From the NCBI GenBank assembly GCA_019747455.1, contig JAIEQT010000019.1:1-7968 (forward strand): a stretch of 7,968 nucleotides of DNA. The letters are read 5' to 3'. Below are positions 1 through 6,055 of this stretch, piece after piece. Position numbers and translations under genes: made by a program. Origin of the DNA: Chitinophagaceae bacterium (GTDB lineage Bacteria; Bacteroidota; Bacteroidia; Chitinophagales; Chitinophagaceae). Every line of letters starts with the position of its first letter. The stretch's first letter is position 1. The notes under the pieces were generated by a model that was not told where the DNA came from, did not search any database, and was given only the letters and a program-made list of their open reading frames with translations.

Positions 1-281
1 CCTTATCACAGGAAGTGGCTAAAACAGGCGTTACGTTAAATATTATGGGTCCGGGTTCTCATAATACCCCAGCCATTAATCGGATATATAAAAAGAAAGC
101 TGAACAAACAGGACAAACTTTTGACGAAGTTAAGGCAGCGGCTATTAGCCAAATACCCGTTGGAGCCCTTGGAGAGGCAGATGATTTTGCTAGCTTAGCA
201 CTATGGCTTCTAAGCCCACAAAGCCGATACATTACGGGACAAACCATTACCGTAGATGGTGGAGCGATTAAGGGGGTGTGA
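1..281 (+). CDS. Short-chain dehydrogenase/reductase (SDR), C-terminal part; 5' end outside window
   Basis: NAD(P)-dependent oxidoreductase of the classical SDR family, probably an alcohol/ketone dehydrogenase or reductase in the cytoplasm. Only about 92 C-terminal residues are present; the frame is open to the left edge, so the GTG at 15 is internal, not a start. The visible stretch matches the SDR C-terminal third: GVTLNIMGPG (the strand and 'PG' turn after the active-site helix), a variable substrate loop, IPVGALGEADDFASLALWLL, then YITGQTITVDGG, the usual family ending, and TGA at 279-281. The Rossmann GxxxGxG and the catalytic Tyr-x-x-x-Lys lie upstream and cannot be checked. Neighbours suggest it belongs to a catabolic island with an aldehyde dehydrogenase and a flavoprotein. 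Family is secure; substrate is unknown. A heptad repeat element begins two bases after the stop. Confidence 0.9.
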   Translation, partial: LSQEVAKTGVTLNIMGPGSHNTPAINRIYKKKAEQTGQTFDEVKAAAISQIPVGALGEADDFASLALWLLSPQSRYITGQTITVDGGAIKGV

Positions 282-283
282 TC

Positions 284-351
284 GAATCTGGAATCGTCAG
301 TCTTCAATCTGTTTTTATTAGTAATTGAGGATTGTAGATTACAGATTGAAA
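284..351. repeat. 7-bp-periodic inverted repeat element downstream of the SDR gene
   Basis: Two arms of degenerate heptads face each other across a short T-rich spacer. The left arm (284-311) holds four 7-bp units such as GAATCTG and CAATCTG. The right arm (324-351) holds four units such as ATTGTAG and ATTACAG, whose reverse complements follow the same pattern. The best perfect pairing is TTCAATCTGT (303-312) with ACAGATTGAA (341-350), 10 bp with a 28-nt gap. It starts right after the SDR stop and could act as a 3'-end hairpin, but no U-tract follows it. The architecture parallels the element inside the flavoprotein gene at 7682-7779. Confidence 0.7.
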
Positions 352-352
352 A

Positions 353-371
353 TAGTTAACCATGTTAATTA
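353..371. promoter_or_regulatory. Candidate MarR operator upstream of the MFS-MarR unit
   Basis: Imperfect palindrome TAGTTAA-CCATG-TTAATTA, with 6 of 7 half-site positions paired, ending 34 bases before the transporter ATG. A site with the same half-sites and the same 5-bp spacer occurs at 7095-7113. A roughly 20-bp palindrome with TTAA cores is a normal size for a MarR dimer, and MarR proteins commonly control their own operon. Assignment to the MarR protein at 1650-2132 is inference. Confidence 0.55.
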
Positions 372-405
372 ATTATGTACCTTACTATATCCAAAAAATT
401 GCTGC

Positions 406-1644
406 ATGAAAAAAATTTATTGTTGGGTAGTTCTCGTTTGTTTGTTTTTGATGTACATGGCCAGTAACGGTATTGTACTGAATACATTCAATTTATATTT
501 ACCTGAGTTTGCCAAAGCCTTTAATGTAGATATTGCTAAAGCAACAAGCTTAGCAGCTATATTATATTTAGTACTTGCCTTGCCGCTACCGCTAGTTGGC
601 TTTTTACTAGAACGCTTCTCCCCAAAAAAACTAATTGTTACCGGTGCTATAGGGGCATCAGCTGGTTTATTTTTTTTAGCCAATGCTACAAGTTTCGGGA
701 TGGTTCGGGCATTCACAATTGTATACCCGCTATTTCTTTGTTTGGTTGGATTACTTACAAGTATGTATGTAATCAATAACTGGTTTGTAAAATTCAAAGG
801 CGTTGCAACAGGTACTTTATTAATGGCGAGCAGTGTTGGTCCGGCTATATTTGCACCACTAGTAGGAAAATGGATCAAAATACTGGGCTGGCAAACTGCC
901 GCTCAGTACCAAGCCATAATTTGTACCTGTTTAATTTTACTTCCTGCTCTTTTAATCTTTTCTCATCCTGCAAAAATTAATGCTTATGCCGATGGTATTG
1001 AAGGTACTGTGGGCAAGCAGCCAAAAGTAGATAGTGCCGAACGTAAATCATTGCTTAAAAAAGCGTTGGTATCGAGCGAGTTTTATATGTTAGCACTAGT
1101 TACCGCAGCACTTTGGTTCTGTATTGGCGGCTTCATTCAAAATCAGCGTAATTATCAGGCCGATCTACTATTAGATGTTGCCCAAAGTGGTAAGCTACAA
1201 GGTGTTTTTTTTACGTGTGGATTATTAGGTAAGTTTTTATTCGGCTTTTTAGGAGACAAGTTTGATGTGAAAAAAATCATGTTACTAAGTGTTGTAAATA
1301 TGTTTTTGGGTTGCCTATTTCTGTATCTAAGCTTACATGATAAAACCTTTGTAATACCGTGCGCTATTGTATTTGGTCTAGGTTATAGCGGAACTTTTAC
1401 TATGATCCAATTATATATTATTAACTTGTTTGGAGGTGCGGCTTACGGAACTATTTTGGGATTACTTTCGTTTATTGATACCATTTGTGCCTCTATAGGT
1501 GTAGCTGTACTTGGGAGTATGCGAAAGGCAAATGGAAATTATGAAAAAGCTTTCATGCTGATGATGATTTTGACCCTTATTTCAATAGTGGTTACCTTTA
1601 TCATCAACCAAAAGGCAAAAAAAGGTGTTATACTATCTAATTAA
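406..1644 (+). CDS. MFS transporter, OxlT/monocarboxylate-type
   Basis: Secondary carrier of the major facilitator superfamily, 412 residues, in the inner membrane. About 12 hydrophobic segments can be placed, six before and six after a hydrophilic loop at roughly 187-220 (HPAKINAYADG onward). The MFS motif-A loop appears twice, as expected from the internal duplication: GFLLERFSPKK near 65-75 and GFLGDKFDVKK near 280-290. The stretch WFVKFKGVATGTLL near 126-139 resembles the oxalate/formate and monocarboxylate branch, which suggests an organic-acid substrate, but specificity cannot be read. The ATG at 406 has no Shine-Dalgarno, as is normal in Bacteroidota. The stop is followed after 5 bases by the MarR gene, so the two are very likely cotranscribed and regulated through the palindrome at 353-371. 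It is probably the uptake or efflux step for the compound handled by the neighbouring dehydrogenases. Confidence 0.9.
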   Translation: MKKIYCWVVLVCLFLMYMASNGIVLNTFNLYLPEFAKAFNVDIAKATSLAAILYLVLALPLPLVGFLLERFSPKKLIVTGAIGASAGLFFLANATSFGMVRAFTIVYPLFLCLVGLLTSMYVINNWFVKFKGVATGTLLMASSVGPAIFAPLVGKWIKILGWQTAAQYQAIICTCLILLPALLIFSHPAKINAYADGIEGTVGKQPKVDSAERKSLLKKALVSSEFYMLALVTAALWFCIGGFIQNQRNYQADLLLDVAQSGKLQGVFFTCGLLGKFLFGFLGDKFDVKKIMLLSVVNMFLGCLFLYLSLHDKTFVIPCAIVFGLGYSGTFTMIQLYIINLFGGAAYGTILGLLSFIDTICASIGVAVLGSMRKANGNYEKAFMLMMILTLISIVVTFIINQKAKKGVILSN

Positions 1645-1649
1645 AAGAA

Positions 1650-2132
1650 ATGCTAAAAAAGAACCTTAATGCTTCCGTTATATTTCATGTTATAAAACTT
1701 TCAGAAACATGGAAGCGTAATGGTGATGCTATTACACAACAATTTGGCATTACTACCCAGCAATGGTTGATTTTACTACTATTAGCAAAAGATCCCAATA
1801 TCCTTTACTTTAAAGATAATCCACAAGAGAAGCCCATGATGGCCAAGGAACTGGCAGAAGCAATGAACGTAAGCCGTGCTAATATTACCAACTTACTGAA
1901 TGTGTTAATTAGAAAAAAATTAGTGGTACAATTGGAGGATATTCACGACAAAAGAAGAAAACGATTGACCTTAACAGAAGCCGGTAAAAAACTAGTTGAT
2001 AAAATGGAATTTGTTCGACAAGAATATAACAAGAGGCTTTTTGCTAAATTTTCTAAAGCCGATAAATTACAATTCACTGAATTTATTGATACCTGTTTAC
2101 AAGCTATGAGGCACGATAATTTAGTGAAGTAA
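1650..2132 (+). CDS. MarR-family transcriptional regulator
   Basis: Winged helix-turn-helix regulator of 160 residues, a normal MarR length, expected to bind palindromic DNA as a dimer and release it on binding a small ligand. The helical N-terminal region (about 1-45) should form the dimer interface. The HTH runs through AKELAEAMNVSRANITNLLN (about 65-84), followed by the wing DKRRKRLTLTEAG (100-112), the diagnostic MarR D-x-R wing. The insertion LYFKDNPQEKPMM (52-64) before the HTH is slightly longer than usual. It starts 5 bases after the transporter stop and 14 bases precede the GH13 gene, so it sits inside a likely operon. I infer that it binds the palindrome at 353-371 and the matching one at 7095-7113, linking the transporter to the nitrilase/ALDH and flavoprotein genes. 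Ligand unknown. Confidence 0.92.
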   Translation: MLKKNLNASVIFHVIKLSETWKRNGDAITQQFGITTQQWLILLLLAKDPNILYFKDNPQEKPMMAKELAEAMNVSRANITNLLNVLIRKKLVVQLEDIHDKRRKRLTLTEAGKKLVDKMEFVRQEYNKRLFAKFSKADKLQFTEFIDTCLQAMRHDNLVK

Positions 2133-2146
2133 CTTTTTTATAAAAC

Positions 2147-3859
2147 ATGAAAAATATATCCCTCTTAGCTATTGCATTATTTATCATAATTGCTTGCGCG
2201 CATAAAAAAATACGTAAAGAAGAATCAAAAAAAGATTGGTGGAAAGAAGAAATTGTTTATCAAATTTATCCGCGCAGTTTTAAGGATAGCAATGGGGATG
2301 GTGTGGGCGATTTGAAAGGCATCATTAGTGAATTAGATTATTTAAAAAGCTTAGGTATTACGGCTATATGGCTTAATCCCATCTATGAATCGCCCAACGA
2401 TGACAATGGTTATGATGTAAGTGATTACAGAAAAATTCTTGGAGAATTTGGCACAATGGAAGATTTTGATGCGCTGCTAAAAGGCTTACACGACAGAAAT
2501 ATAAAGTTAGTTATGGACTTGGTAGTAAACCATAGTAGTGATGAACATGAATGGTTTAAGCAAAGTAAAAGTTCACGAGATAGCAAGTATAGAAATTATT
2601 ATCACTGGTGGAATGCTGAGCGGGGAACGCCTCCTTACCGTTATAGTTTATTCGACATCAATCACGATGCCTGGAAATATGACGCTGCCACTAATGCTTA
2701 CTATTTACATTATTTCTCCCGTAAACAACCCGATTTAAATTGGGAGAACCCCGCATTGAGAAATGAAATTTACGAAATCATGAAATTTTGGGCTGATAAA
2801 GGTATTGATGGGTTCCGACTGGATGCTTTTGGCTTTGCTTCGAAGGATACCAGCTTCCCTATTTTTCCAAAAGGATTTGAAAAAAATTTCATGTTATATT
2901 ATTCGATGGGGCCGCATTTGCATGAATATTTACAAGAAATGAATAAAGAGGTTTTAAGTAAATATAAACTTATGAGTGTTGCAGAAGGTGCCGGTAATAG
3001 TTTTAAAGATGCGCACGATTTAGTTGATGCCAATAGAAATGAATTGAATATGGCGTATGCTTTTGAAGGTGTAGACATTCCCAAGGCGAGTGGTTTTAGT
3101 TTATTGCATTTTAAAGAAGTATACTCGCGTTGGGATAGTGCTTTTGCGAATAACGGGTGGCTTTCTATTTTTTTAGCTAATCACGATCAGGCCAGAATGG
3201 TTACAAGATTTGGTAATGACAATCCGGCATTCAGAGAAAAATCATCTATGCTACTTACCACTTTTATCATGACGATGCGAGGAACACCCTACTATTATAA
3301 CGGTGATGAATTAGGTATGACCAATGCCTATTTCACTGATATCAAACAGTATAAAGATATGCCTACACGCAACGAGTATCAGTTCCAATTAAAGCAAGGG
3401 GCCGATATGAGTGCCTTTATGAAAAAGATCCAGTTTGAGTGTAGAGATAATGGAAGAACACCTTTTCAATGGGATAGTACTGTAAATGCCGGTTTTACAT
3501 CAGGTAAGCCTTGGTTAAGTATTAATCCAAACTATAAAACTATTAATAAAGCTATTCAAGATAAAGACCCCAATTCTGTATTAAGCTACTTTAGAAAAAT
3601 AGTAACTATTCGTAAATCTAACCCCATATTAGTACACGGAAAATATACCTTGCTTGATAAAGAAAACCCTACTGTATATGCTTATACCCGTGAATGGGAA
3701 GGTAAAAAGTGGCTGATACTACTAAACTTTAGTACTACAGAATCGAGCGTAAAAATTGGCTATAACTATCGAACAAAGAAACAAATCATCAATAACTATA
3801 ATGTAGTCACTACTTCCGAAAAACTAAGGCCTTATGAGGCGGTAGTTTATGAGCTGTAA
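2147..3859 (+). CDS. GH13 alpha-amylase-family lipoprotein (alpha-glucosidase / oligo-1,6-glucosidase-like)
   Basis: Retaining glycoside hydrolase expected to cleave alpha-glucosidic bonds in small malto- or isomalto-oligosaccharides. The N-terminus is a lipoprotein signal with lipobox I-I-A-Cys17; the residues after Cys are Lys-rich, unlike the acidic surface-export signal of many Bacteroidota lipoproteins, so it more likely faces the periplasm. The (beta/alpha)8 barrel shows the GH13 signatures: Ca-site-like DSNGDGVGD (47-55), region I DLVVNH (124-129), QPDLNW (194-199), region II GFRLDAF with nucleophile Asp226, acid/base Glu280 in SVAEGAG, and region IV FLANHD with stabiliser Asp347. A C-terminal beta domain follows from about 490. 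At 570 residues it is full length for the oligo-1,6-glucosidase/alpha-glucosidase group. It lies 14 bases after the MarR gene and is probably cotranscribed, although sugar hydrolysis does not obviously match the other genes. Exact specificity is uncertain. Confidence 0.93.
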   Translation: MKNISLLAIALFIIIACAHKKIRKEESKKDWWKEEIVYQIYPRSFKDSNGDGVGDLKGIISELDYLKSLGITAIWLNPIYESPNDDNGYDVSDYRKILGEFGTMEDFDALLKGLHDRNIKLVMDLVVNHSSDEHEWFKQSKSSRDSKYRNYYHWWNAERGTPPYRYSLFDINHDAWKYDAATNAYYLHYFSRKQPDLNWENPALRNEIYEIMKFWADKGIDGFRLDAFGFASKDTSFPIFPKGFEKNFMLYYSMGPHLHEYLQEMNKEVLSKYKLMSVAEGAGNSFKDAHDLVDANRNELNMAYAFEGVDIPKASGFSLLHFKEVYSRWDSAFANNGWLSIFLANHDQARMVTRFGNDNPAFREKSSMLLTTFIMTMRGTPYYYNGDELGMTNAYFTDIKQYKDMPTRNEYQFQLKQGADMSAFMKKIQFECRDNGRTPFQWDSTVNAGFTSGKPWLSINPNYKTINKAIQDKDPNSVLSYFRKIVTIRKSNPILVHGKYTLLDKENPTVYAYTREWEGKKWLILLNFSTTESSVKIGYNYRTKKQIINNYNVVTTSEKLRPYEAVVYEL

Positions 3860-3872
3860 GCTTATTCATCCA

Positions 3873-4505
3873 CTACTTCGTTCTTACATAAAGGATCGGG
3901 GTATTCCAAGTTGTAAGTAATTTGCCATCTTTTTCAACTTGCTCCAAAACGCTTAACTGTTTATCAGTAAACTTTTCTGTAAGTGTAAACTTCATACCAT
4001 TACCTAAGTTATTAGGAGATATGGTATTAAAAGTTTTATCCTTTGGGTCCCAAGTATAATCGGCACCTTTAAAGGTAGGAGAGGTTACTAATTGTGTGTA
4101 GTCGAAACGTAAATCAGTATTATCGTTTCTTATTTCTTCTTTTTTCCAAGAATTTAATTGATACGTAGTTAAATGAATGATACCGCCTTCCCTTTCTTCA
4201 AATAAGAATAAATAGGGTTTTAGATCTATCTGTTTACCATCAATTAGGTAGTAACTTTCTTCGATTATAAAAAATCCTTTAAGATCTTTTGGTACATTGT
4301 TAACCTTATGCGTGGCAACTCTATTTACATGTATGGCTAGTGGATGTATTTGTTTACCTGCTTTTATTTCGGCTATTACTTGGTTACTATTATCAAAATC
4401 TCCTGTGATATACTGTTGAAAACGAGCGAGGAGGGGTGATTGTTTCTGGGCTTGTAACTGAACCCCAGTAAAAACTAGTAAAAAAGTAAGCACGCTATAT
4501 TTCAT
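3873..4505 (-). CDS. Secreted protein resembling the CpcT/CpeT chromophore-lyase family
   Basis: Exported protein of 210 residues. I place the start at the ATG at 4505-4503, because it begins a clean Sec signal peptide (MKYSVLTFLLVF, likely cleavage after QLQA, residue 19). The in-frame ATG at 4559 would add 18 residues encoded by intergenic repeats. The mature part has ARFQQYITGDFDNSNQ (27-42), then FFIIEESYYL (78-87), KPYLFLFEE (96-104) and HLTTYQL (111-117). This order recalls the CpcT/CpeT family (the GxFxNxxQ motif, then 'EQxY..PYR' and a 'Y.L' strand), known from phycobilin attachment but also found as uncharacterised homologues in non-phototrophs. No chromophore role is implied. It is last in the minus-strand series, 57 bases after the ALDH stop, and converges on the GH13 gene with 13 bases between stops. 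The gene call is firm; the family is tentative. Confidence 0.75.
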   Translation of the reverse strand: MKYSVLTFLLVFTGVQLQAQKQSPLLARFQQYITGDFDNSNQVIAEIKAGKQIHPLAIHVNRVATHKVNNVPKDLKGFFIIEESYYLIDGKQIDLKPYLFLFEEREGGIIHLTTYQLNSWKKEEIRNDNTDLRFDYTQLVTSPTFKGADYTWDPKDKTFNTISPNNLGNGMKFTLTEKFTDKQLSVLEQVEKDGKLLTTWNTPILYVRTK

Positions 4506-4520
4506 AATTTTTAGTTTTAA

Positions 4521-4544
4521 ACGCGAAGGCGCCAAGACGCTAAA
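4521..4544. repeat. Three-unit 8-bp tandem repeat (RCGCNAAR type)
   Basis: Three octads, ACGCGAAG, GCGCCAAG and ACGCTAAA, follow one another without gaps. They resemble a GC-rich intergenic repeat with units like ACGCAAAG that I recall from many Bacteroidota and other genomes. The array lies in the leader of the secreted-protein gene and abuts the heptad array at 4544-4578. Function unknown. Confidence 0.6.
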
Positions 4545-4578
4545 TCCCTTATACCTCATACCCTATACCCTATACCTC
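4544..4578. repeat. Heptad tandem array across the 3' end of the aldehyde dehydrogenase gene
   Basis: Four clean 7-bp units (ATACCTC or ATACCCT) occupy 4551-4578, preceded by a degenerate unit at 4544-4550. The last 16 bases lie inside the ALDH reading frame, so the array encodes its C-terminal residues RYRV and its TAG stop (4565-4563). No convincing inverted arm is visible nearby, unlike the elements at 284-351 and 7682-7779. Confidence 0.75.
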
Positions 4579-5981
4579 GCAACCGTCCAGGGTGAAACAA
4601 TAGGTTGCTCTTTGATGATAAATACTTTTTGTCGCATAAACCTTTTAATAGCAGAAGGCCCCATTCTTGTTCCACCTATCCCACTCAACTTAAAAGAATT
4701 TTTTTCTCCCTCATGCATAATAGCTGTTAATGCCGCATCATTGATACTGATGGCCCCCCCATCAATCCGGGAGCCAACTTCCATAGCTTCTTCAACCGTA
4801 GCTGCAAAAACAGCACCACTCAAGCCATACACCGTTCCATTTGCTAATGTTATAGCTTCTTCTTTGGTTTCAAATGGCATTACAGGAATGATCGGACCAA
4901 AAGTTTCTTCCTGCATCAACTTCATATTATGCGTTACATTCACCACTACCGTTGGCCTACAATAATAACCACCATTTATTTCTTCGCATTTTGTGCTACC
5001 GGTTAATATCTCCGCACCTTGCTCAACAGCATCACGCAAATGATCATTGATAATGGCTACTTGTTTTTCAAAAATAATCGGACCGATTTCGCCATGATGT
5101 ATATTATCTGCATTGAGTATAAAACTCTCCGCCTTCTTCACCAACAGTTGTGTAAATGCATCATAAATAGTATCCTGCACATATACCCTTTCGATAGATA
5201 AGCAGCTTTGTCCGGCATTGGCAACACTACCCCACACAATCGAATCAGCAGCATATTCTAAGTTTGCTCCTTCCAATACAATAGCAGGATCTTTTCCGCC
5301 CAGCTCTAAAAATACAGGTATCATTCTTTTACTGGCTGCATCATATACTTTTTGTCCTGTTGCCGTACTTCCGGTAAAACAAATTAAATCACAGTTATTC
5401 ACCAATGCTGTACCTACCCTTCCATCGCCGGGTATGTACGATAATACATTCGATAAACGCGGAACTGCGTCGATGGTTTTATTGATTACTTCAATAAACC
5501 TTGGCGTTACTTCACTGGGTTTTACAATAACACTACTGCCTGCTAATAAAGCAGGAATAGTATCAATCAATGATAGTAATAAAGGAAAATTCCAAGGAGA
5601 GATCACCCCAATCAATTCAAAAGGCACTAGTGCTTGTTGCAACTTTATAAAAGGAATAGAAGAATCTTTTTTGGCTTCGCCGGAAAAAAAATTTCGGGCA
5701 ATACCACACCAACGATCTATTGATGCTGCAACAATATCAGCTTCTAACACTGTTTCCCAAGCCCTACCTGTATCGATACTCAAGGCTTCAATCAAATCGC
5801 CTCGCTTCTCCATTACAGCCGCCTTCCATTCTTGTAATACGCCAATTCTATTTTCTACTCCGCTTTTTTTCCACTCGGTTTGATGCATCCTCAATGCTGC
5901 ACATCGATGTTCAACAACCTCATCCGATAAATCGGGGATTTCATAATCGTATATACCGGTGCGGGGGTTTCTAATCTTCAT
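4563..5981 (-). CDS. NAD(P)+-dependent aldehyde dehydrogenase
   Basis: Oxidises an aldehyde to the carboxylate with NAD(P)+, in the cytoplasm. The 472-residue length is normal for the ALDH superfamily, and all key elements are present: oxyanion Asn131 in SPWNFP, cofactor Lys154 in VIVKPSEVTP, the GxxxxG-type FTGSTATGQ (202-210), general base Glu226 in FLELGGKDP, nucleophile Cys260 in NAGQSCLSIERV, and Glu359 in EETFGP. It should therefore be active. The start at 5981 gives MKIRNPRTG, a typical N-terminus. It lies 62 bases downstream of the nitrilase-like gene on the same strand, with a palindromic element in that gap, so the two are probably one transcript. The last residues (ARYRV) and the stop are written by a heptad repeat array, so the original C-terminus may have been altered. 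The aldehyde substrate is unknown; an SDR and a flavoprotein nearby suggest a degradative route. Confidence 0.95.
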   Translation of the reverse strand: MKIRNPRTGIYDYEIPDLSDEVVEHRCAALRMHQTEWKKSGVENRIGVLQEWKAAVMEKRGDLIEALSIDTGRAWETVLEADIVAASIDRWCGIARNFFSGEAKKDSSIPFIKLQQALVPFELIGVISPWNFPLLLSLIDTIPALLAGSSVIVKPSEVTPRFIEVINKTIDAVPRLSNVLSYIPGDGRVGTALVNNCDLICFTGSTATGQKVYDAASKRMIPVFLELGGKDPAIVLEGANLEYAADSIVWGSVANAGQSCLSIERVYVQDTIYDAFTQLLVKKAESFILNADNIHHGEIGPIIFEKQVAIINDHLRDAVEQGAEILTGSTKCEEINGGYYCRPTVVVNVTHNMKLMQEETFGPIIPVMPFETKEEAITLANGTVYGLSGAVFAATVEEAMEVGSRIDGGAISINDAALTAIMHEGEKNSFKLSGIGGTRMGPSAIKRFMRQKVFIIKEQPIVSPWTVARYRV

Positions 5982-5982
5982 G

Positions 5983-6010
5983 CTATAAATGTTCGACTCC
6001 TACGGAGTCG
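5983..6010. repeat. Palindromic intergenic element (CTATAAAT flank plus 7-bp hairpin)
   Basis: A perfect 7-bp stem, CGACTCC (5994-6000) and GGAGTCG (6004-6010), with a TAC loop, is flanked on one side by CTATAAAT (5983-5990). This combination resembles a repeat family I recall in many Bacteroidota genomes (CTATAAATAT followed by a GC-rich hairpin with a TAC-type loop). It lies between the nitrilase-like and ALDH genes; on the minus-strand message the hairpin ends 12 bases before the ALDH ATG, where it could affect translation or mRNA processing. Confidence 0.6.
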
Positions 6011-6013
6011 TTA

Positions 6014-6055
6014 TATCAACAATAACTTAATAACCAATAACTATCAACTTATTAC
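6014..6055. repeat. Heptad array across the 3' end of the nitrilase-like gene
   Basis: Read on the minus strand this is a run of 7-bp units of the form GTTATTG, GTTATTA and GTTGATA, ending at plus positions 6055, 6048, 6041 and 6034. A one-base slip follows, then further units ending at 6026 and 6020. The array covers the last codons (V-I-S) and the TGA stop (6046-6044) of the nitrilase-like gene and continues into the spacer. The heptad sequence differs from the other three arrays in the window but the period is the same. Confidence 0.65.

Noticed and set aside
15..17. GTG as the start of the first gene
   Set aside because: The frame continues upstream with typical SDR sequence (LSQEVAKTGV), so the gene begins outside the window.
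284..351. CRISPR-like repeat array
   Set aside because: Units are 7 bp, contiguous and degenerate, with no spacers and no cas genes.
378..385. TACCTTAC as the -7 promoter box for the MFS gene
   Set aside because: It matches TAnnTTTG only partly and no convincing -33 box was found; too weak to annotate.
417..878. Minus-strand open frame opposite the MFS transporter
   Set aside because: It overlaps clear transporter sequence and its translation lacks recognisable features.
3860..3872. Bidirectional terminator between the convergent GH13 and secreted-protein genes
   Set aside because: The 13-bp gap holds no stem-loop or T-tract that I can support.
4506..4559. Upstream in-frame ATG at 4559 extending the secreted protein by 18 residues
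   Set aside because: The extension is encoded by the 8-bp and 7-bp repeats and would bury the signal peptide that begins at 4505.
5218..5883. Long plus-strand open frame opposite the aldehyde dehydrogenase
   Set aside because: It is antisense to a gene with all ALDH catalytic motifs, and its translation has no recognisable family.
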